Assembly: GCA_030681635.1 (NCBI GenBank)
Contig: JAUXRT010000414.1
Coordinates: 1 to 9,415, forward strand
Source: Reyranella sp.
GTDB lineage: Bacteria; Pseudomonadota; Alphaproteobacteria; Reyranellales; Reyranellaceae
Reading direction: 5' to 3'
DNA: 9,415 bases
In this document: one piece after another, positions 5,795-9,415 of the stretch
How the letters are laid out: each line of letters starts with the position of its first letter
How positions within the stretch are numbered: the stretch's first letter is position 1
Notes under the pieces: model-generated
Seen by the model: the letters and a program-made list of their open reading frames with translations, nothing else
Database searches by the model: none
What the model was told of the DNA's origin: nothing
Position numbers and translations under genes: made by a program

Positions 5795-6561
5795 TTGTTG
5801 TTGCGGCGCCAGATCTCCAGGAGACCGAGTGACATCAGGTCCGGCTCGATGGCATCGAACAGACCGATCTCGTCCTTGAACACGGCGGCGAGCCCGCCGG
5901 TCGCCACCACCTTCATGGGCTCGCCATACTCCGCGCGGATGCGCCGGATCAGGCTCTCGATCAGGCCGACGTAGCCCCAGAAGATGCCCGACTGCATGTT
6001 GGCCACGGTGTTCTTGCCAATGACCTTGGCCGGCTTCTCGACGCGGATGCGCGGCAACCGGGCGGTCATCAGGTAGAAAGCCTCGATCGTGAGTTCGACG
6101 CCCGGGGCAAAGACGCCACCGATGAAATTGCCATCCTTGTCGGCGAGATCGAAGGTGGTGGCGCTGCCGAAGTCGATGGTGATCAGCGGCCCGCCGTATT
6201 TCTTGTGGCCCGCGATCACGCCCACCAGGCGGTCGGCGCCGGCTTCCTGCGGTCGATCGATCAGGATCTTGATTCCAAGCTCGCAGTCCGGCTCGCCCAC
6301 GATCAGCAGCTTGGTCCTGAAATAGGTCTCGCAGAGGCGGCGGATGTGCGGGTTCACCGATGGCACGACGCTGGCCAGGATCGCCCCTTTGATCGAATGC
6401 GGATCGAAGCCCTGCAGGTCCATGAGCTGGGTCAGCCAGGCGGCATACTCGTCGGCCGTGCGCTTGGCTTCCGTGCGCAGGCGGAACTGCGCGACAATCT
6501 TGTCGCCGTCAAACACAGCGAACTTGGAATTGGTGTTGCCGACATCAATCGCGAGCAGCAT
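5791..6561 (-). CDS. coaX: Type III pantothenate kinase
   Basis: Catalyses the first step of coenzyme A synthesis, ATP-dependent phosphorylation of pantothenate, in the cytoplasm. At 256 residues it has the usual length of the ASKHA-fold CoaX family. Motifs in order: the phosphate-binding IDVGNTNSKF (5-14), GADR (108-111) with the presumed catalytic D110, IDFGSATTFD (129-138), NTVANMQSG (184-192) and ATGG (220-223). The third motif has S where I would expect the more usual T (DFGTATTFD), a conservative change. ATG at 6561 is preceded by GAGGAGA, 7 bases upstream, which overlaps the end of birA; the gap to birA is 12 bases. Its own TGA overlaps the rnj ATG by 4 bases. Type III kinases are not feedback-inhibited by CoA, from knowledge of the family. 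Confidence 0.96.
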   Translation of the reverse strand: MLLAIDVGNTNSKFAVFDGDKIVAQFRLRTEAKRTADEYAAWLTQLMDLQGFDPHSIKGAILASVVPSVNPHIRRLCETYFRTKLLIVGEPDCELGIKILIDRPQEAGADRLVGVIAGHKKYGGPLITIDFGSATTFDLADKDGNFIGGVFAPGVELTIEAFYLMTARLPRIRVEKPAKVIGKNTVANMQSGIFWGYVGLIESLIRRIRAEYGEPMKVVATGGLAAVFKDEIGLFDAIEPDLMSLGLLEIWRRNNK

Positions 6562-6573
6562 CGCCCGTTCTCC

Positions 6574-7308
6574 TCAGGCCGCCCGGCCCAGCAATTCACC
6601 CGACACGATCTTGCGCCGCCCGGCCGTCGTATCCAGCAACAAGGCACCTTCGCCGTCCAGCCCGGCAAAGCGGCCGCGCACCAGCTCTTCTCCCAGCCTG
6701 ACATCGACATCGGCACCAAGCGGCCCGGCCTTGGCAAGCCACGCCGCCCGCACGGTCTCGAAGCCATGGCGACGCCATTCGGCAAGCCTCCGGGCCAGCG
6801 CCTGCGTCAGTCCTTGCAGAGCCGCCTCGACCGACCCGCCGAGCGCCGCGCCTGGATAGCGCATCTCCGGCAACTGCGGGGCGAAGGCCACATTGATCCC
6901 GATGCCGGCAACGACGTGCTCGACCAGGCCGCCCTGCCCGATCGAACTCTCCAGCAGAATGCCCGCGATCTTGCCGCCATCGACCATCACATCGTTTGGC
7001 CATTTCACCCTGGTCTCACGGCCGGCCGGAACGATGTCGGCGACCGCGAGGGCGGCAACAAATCCGAGTTCGGTGGCACGCGGCGCCGGACTGTCGGGCC
7101 GCAGGATGGTCGAACTGTAGAGGTTGCCGACGGGCGAGGCCCAGTGGCGGCCCCGGCGACCGCGCCCGCCCGTCTGCTCGCGCGCCCAGACAACCGTTCC
7201 CTCGGCGGCACCGGCTTCGGCCAGGCGTGCCGCCTCATCATTGGTGCTGCCGACGCTGTCCAGCGCGACCAGCGTCCACCCGTCCGGCAGGACGGGCGCA
7301 GGGATCAT
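6574..7308 (-). CDS. birA: Biotin--[acetyl-CoA-carboxylase] ligase, monofunctional
   Basis: Activates biotin with ATP to biotinyl-AMP and attaches it to the lysine of biotin carboxyl carrier domains, for example of acetyl-CoA and propionyl-CoA carboxylases. The 244-residue protein starts directly with the catalytic domain: STND (21-24), the biotinyl-AMP loop GRGRRGR (48-54), KWPND (102-106), GGKIAGILLE (111-120) and GIGINV (135-140). A C-terminal SH3-like domain begins at about 195. The N-terminal DNA-binding helix-turn-helix of E. coli BirA is absent, so this form should not act as a biotin repressor. The ATG at 7308 overlaps the nuoN stop by 4 bases (ATGA), with a moderate AAAAGG Shine-Dalgarno 9 bases upstream inside nuoN. 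It is cotranscribed with coaX, which starts 12 bases after its stop. Confidence 0.95.
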   Translation of the reverse strand: MIPAPVLPDGWTLVALDSVGSTNDEAARLAEAGAAEGTVVWAREQTGGRGRRGRHWASPVGNLYSSTILRPDSPAPRATELGFVAALAVADIVPAGRETRVKWPNDVMVDGGKIAGILLESSIGQGGLVEHVVAGIGINVAFAPQLPEMRYPGAALGGSVEAALQGLTQALARRLAEWRRHGFETVRAAWLAKAGPLGADVDVRLGEELVRGRFAGLDGEGALLLDTTAGRRKIVSGELLGRAA

Positions 7309-8747
7309 GGGAATAGGCCTTTTGCCGCTGCCGCCGCGATCAGGCTGAGCGGCTGCGGCGCCAGCGAGAACACCGCGACCAGCACAGCAGCCACAAATGC
7401 CACGGCGCGGTAGACGCCGAACGGCGTGCGATCGAGGGAGTCGGCTTCCTCGTCGAAGTACATCACCTTGACGATGCGCAGGTAGTAGTAGGACGCGACC
7501 ACGGAGGCGAGCACACCCAGAACGGCGGGAATGAACAGGCTGGCTTCGACTGCCGCCATGAAGATGTAGAGCTTGCCCCAGAAGCCCGCGAGCGGCGGAA
7601 TGCCGGCCAGCGAGAACATGAACAGCAGCATGGCGAAGGCCATCATCGGCTGGCTCTTGGCCAATCCCGCCAGGTCGGAGATCTCCTCAACCATGACGCC
7701 GCGGCGCTTCATCATCAGGATCGTGGCGAACACGCCCAATGTCATGACCAGGTAGATGGCGAGATAGAAGACGATCGCCTGGATCCCCTTTTCGCTGCCG
7801 CTCGCCAGTCCCAGCAGCACGTAGCCCACATTGCCGATCGACGAATAGGCCATCAGTCGCTTGATGTTCGGCTGGCGGAGCGCCGCGAAGGCGCCCAATG
7901 CCATCGACAGGACGGAAGCGACAACGATGATCTGCTGCCACTGCAGGAACAACGGCCTGAACGGCCCCATCAGGACCGAAACCATCAGCGAGATGGCCGC
8001 GATCTTGGGCGCCGCCGCAAACAGCGCCGTCACCGGCGTCGGCGCGCCCTCATAGACGTCGGGCGTCCACATGTGGAAGGGCACGGCCGAGACCTTGAAG
8101 GCGAGGCCCGCGACCACGAACACCAAGCCAACGATGGTCCCGAACTCGGCGGCCTTGCCATCGAGCAGTGCCTGCGAAATCTGAACGAAGGCGGTGCCGC
8201 CACAGAAGCCGTAGATCAAGGATGCGCCGAACAGCAGCATGCCGGAGGCGACGGAGCCCAGGACGAAGTACTTCACACCGGCTTCGGTCGACCGCAGATT
8301 GTCGCGCTGGAAGGCCGCGATGACGTAAAGCGCCAGGGACTGCAGTTCGAGCCCGACGTAGAGAGACATGAGATCGTTGGCCGAAATCATCAGCATCATG
8401 CCGAGAGTCGCCAACGCGACCAGCAGCGGATACTCGAAGCGCCATGCCTTGACCTGTTCGAAATAGGCGCGCGACAGCAGGACCGCGACGGCAGCGCCGA
8501 TCAGCACCATGGCCTTCATGGTGGTCGTCAGCCGGTCGACGATGAAGAGCGAAGCGAACGCCGTCCCTTCGCGGTATGGGGTGAAAAGCAGCACTGCCGT
8601 CACCAGCAGCACGACCGCCGTCGCCACCGACACGACGGGAGTCGACCTCTCGCCCTTCACCACGCCGTAGATCAGCAACAGCAGCGTTGCCGCCGCGAGG
8701 AAGATCTCCGGCCGTGCCAGCGTCCAGGATTCCAGACCGACAATCAT
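7305..8747 (-). CDS. nuoN: NADH-quinone oxidoreductase subunit N
   Basis: Antiporter-like, proton-pumping membrane subunit of respiratory complex I. It is 480 residues long, the usual size, and consists almost wholly of about 14 transmembrane helices. Key charged residues stand at the places known from the E. coli subunit: E134 in LYVGLELQSL, K218 in LAFKVSAVPFHMWTPDVYEG and K248 in APKIA. The loop RQPNIKRLMAYSSIGN, shared by NuoL, NuoM and NuoN, follows. Three in-frame starts are possible: GTG at 8756, ATG at 8753 and ATG at 8747. I chose 8747 because GGGAG then lies 8 bases upstream, whereas it almost touches the other two. It follows nuoM by 19 bases and overlaps birA by 4. It is the last nuo gene of the operon. 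Confidence 0.97.
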   Translation of the reverse strand: MIVGLESWTLARPEIFLAAATLLLLIYGVVKGERSTPVVSVATAVVLLVTAVLLFTPYREGTAFASLFIVDRLTTTMKAMVLIGAAVAVLLSRAYFEQVKAWRFEYPLLVALATLGMMLMISANDLMSLYVGLELQSLALYVIAAFQRDNLRSTEAGVKYFVLGSVASGMLLFGASLIYGFCGGTAFVQISQALLDGKAAEFGTIVGLVFVVAGLAFKVSAVPFHMWTPDVYEGAPTPVTALFAAAPKIAAISLMVSVLMGPFRPLFLQWQQIIVVASVLSMALGAFAALRQPNIKRLMAYSSIGNVGYVLLGLASGSEKGIQAIVFYLAIYLVMTLGVFATILMMKRRGVMVEEISDLAGLAKSQPMMAFAMLLFMFSLAGIPPLAGFWGKLYIFMAAVEASLFIPAVLGVLASVVASYYYLRIVKVMYFDEEADSLDRTPFGVYRAVAFVAAVLVAVFSLAPQPLSLIAAAAAKGLFP

Positions 8748-8766
8748 ATTCATCACTCCCGGCCGC

Positions 8767-9415
8767 TCACGGCACCAACGCCGCAGTGCGGGCGAGCTTC
8801 AGGGCGGCCTGATAGTCGCCGATCAACTTGTCGACCGCCGGCGCCATCGGATCGAGGAAAGAGCTGGGATAGATGCCCATCCAAAGCGTGATCAGGATCA
8901 GCGGCAGGAACAGCGCGATCTCGCGGCGGTTCATGTCGAGGATGCCCTTCAGCGAGTCCTTGGTCAGTTCGCCAAAAATGATCTTGCGGTAAAGCCAAAG
9001 GGCATATGCCGCCCCCAGGATGATTCCGGTCGTGGCCAGGAACGCCACCCAGGTATTGGCCTTGAAGGTGCCGACCAGGACCAGGAATTCGCCGACGAAG
9101 CCCGACAGGCCCGGCAAGCCGACGCTCGCCAGGGTGAAGAACATGAACGTGAAGGCGTACCGCGGCATCCGGTGCACCAGGCCGCCGTAGGCCGCGATCT
9201 CGCGGGTATGCATGCGGTCGTAGACGACGCCGACGCAAAGGAAGAGCGCGGCCGAGACGATGCCGTGGCTCAGCATCTGGAAGATCGAACCCTGCACGCT
9301 CTGCATGTTCATGACGAAGGCGCCGATCGTAACGAATCCCATGTGGGCGATCGACGAATAGGCGATCAGCTTCTTCATGTCCTCCTGCACCAGGGCGACC
9401 AGCGACGTGTAGATG
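8767..9415 (-). CDS. nuoM: NADH-quinone oxidoreductase subunit M (C-terminal part, cut by window edge)
   Basis: Proton-pumping antiporter-like subunit of complex I. Only the last 215 residues or so, of about 500, are present; the frame is open to the right edge, so the true start lies outside the window. The visible part begins IYTSLVALVQEDMKKLIAYSS, the conserved NuoM segment with the lysine pair before IAYSS. It continues with HMGFVTIGAF, QMLSHGIVSAALFLCVGVVYDR and SVGLPGLSGFVGEF, all typical NuoM helices. Several further transmembrane helices follow, and the protein ends in LVP. The codon at 9390 that can look like a start is an internal GTG (valine) of this frame. The 19-base gap to nuoN carries its GGGAG Shine-Dalgarno. 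Confidence 0.97.
   Translation of the reverse strand, partial: IYTSLVALVQEDMKKLIAYSSIAHMGFVTIGAFVMNMQSVQGSIFQMLSHGIVSAALFLCVGVVYDRMHTREIAAYGGLVHRMPRYAFTFMFFTLASVGLPGLSGFVGEFLVLVGTFKANTWVAFLATTGIILGAAYALWLYRKIIFGELTKDSLKGILDMNRREIALFLPLILITLWMGIYPSSFLDPMAPAVDKLIGDYQAALKLARTAALVP

Noticed and set aside
4061..5974. A 637-codon plus-strand open frame across mce, rnj and coaX
   Set aside because: It is antisense to genes with clear catalytic motifs. Its product is rich in H, R, G, A and D with no recognisable domain, as expected for a shadow frame in GC-rich codon-biased DNA.
6205..7413. A 402-codon plus-strand open frame across coaX, birA and nuoN
   Set aside because: Antisense shadow; low-complexity arginine- and alanine-rich composition with no family resemblance.
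8073..8891. A 272-codon plus-strand frame with many His, Asp, Arg and Gln residues
   Set aside because: It is the reverse reading of hydrophobic NuoN/NuoM helices, which typically gives such polar composition. Not a gene.
1..9415. CRISPR arrays, insertion sequences, tRNA genes, phage or defence genes
   Set aside because: No spaced repeats, transposase motifs, tRNA-like cloverleaf sequences or defence domains were seen; almost all DNA is accounted for by housekeeping genes.

Overview
The window is GC-rich and reads as the chromosome of an alphaproteobacterium, most plausibly of the Rhodospirillales or Hyphomicrobiales type. The basis is gene order (3' end of a nuo operon, then birA, coaX, rnj, mce, a DUF1467 gene, proS and a lolC-type gene) together with a short proline--tRNA ligase of the alphaproteobacterial kind. 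Assignment below class level is not possible from this sequence alone.

Minus strand, read from the right edge: the C-terminal part of nuoM (8767-9415, cut by the window), nuoN (7305-8747), birA (6574-7308), coaX (5791-6561), rnj (4142-5794), mce (3712-4116) and a small DUF1467 membrane protein gene (3450-3698). Junctions are 4-base ATGA overlaps (nuoN/birA, coaX/rnj) or gaps of 12-25 bases, so this is very probably one transcription unit running out of the complex I operon. It ends near 3450 beside an AT-rich inverted repeat.

Between 1746 and 3449 lies a separate island: a plus-strand NCS2/AzgA-type purine permease gene (1890-3182), then 267 bases with no gene. That stretch has several potential RNA hairpins, the last being a canonical intrinsic terminator at 3382-3412. 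A small RNA or a long structured 3' UTR is possible here but unproven. Left of the permease, and divergent from it across 144 bases, is proS (432-1745), followed 19 bases later by a truncated lolC/lolE-type gene (1-412). A plausible sigma-70-like promoter for proS lies at 1787-1815.

Functionally the window is housekeeping: respiratory proton pumping (NuoM, NuoN), cofactor supply and attachment (BirA, CoaX), RNA turnover (RNase J), propionyl-CoA/methylmalonyl-CoA metabolism (Mce), purine uptake, tRNA charging and lipoprotein export. I do not see a new defence, mobile or biosynthetic system. The points most worth checking are the structured intergenic region at about 3232-3446 and the permease placed inside an otherwise conserved gene string.
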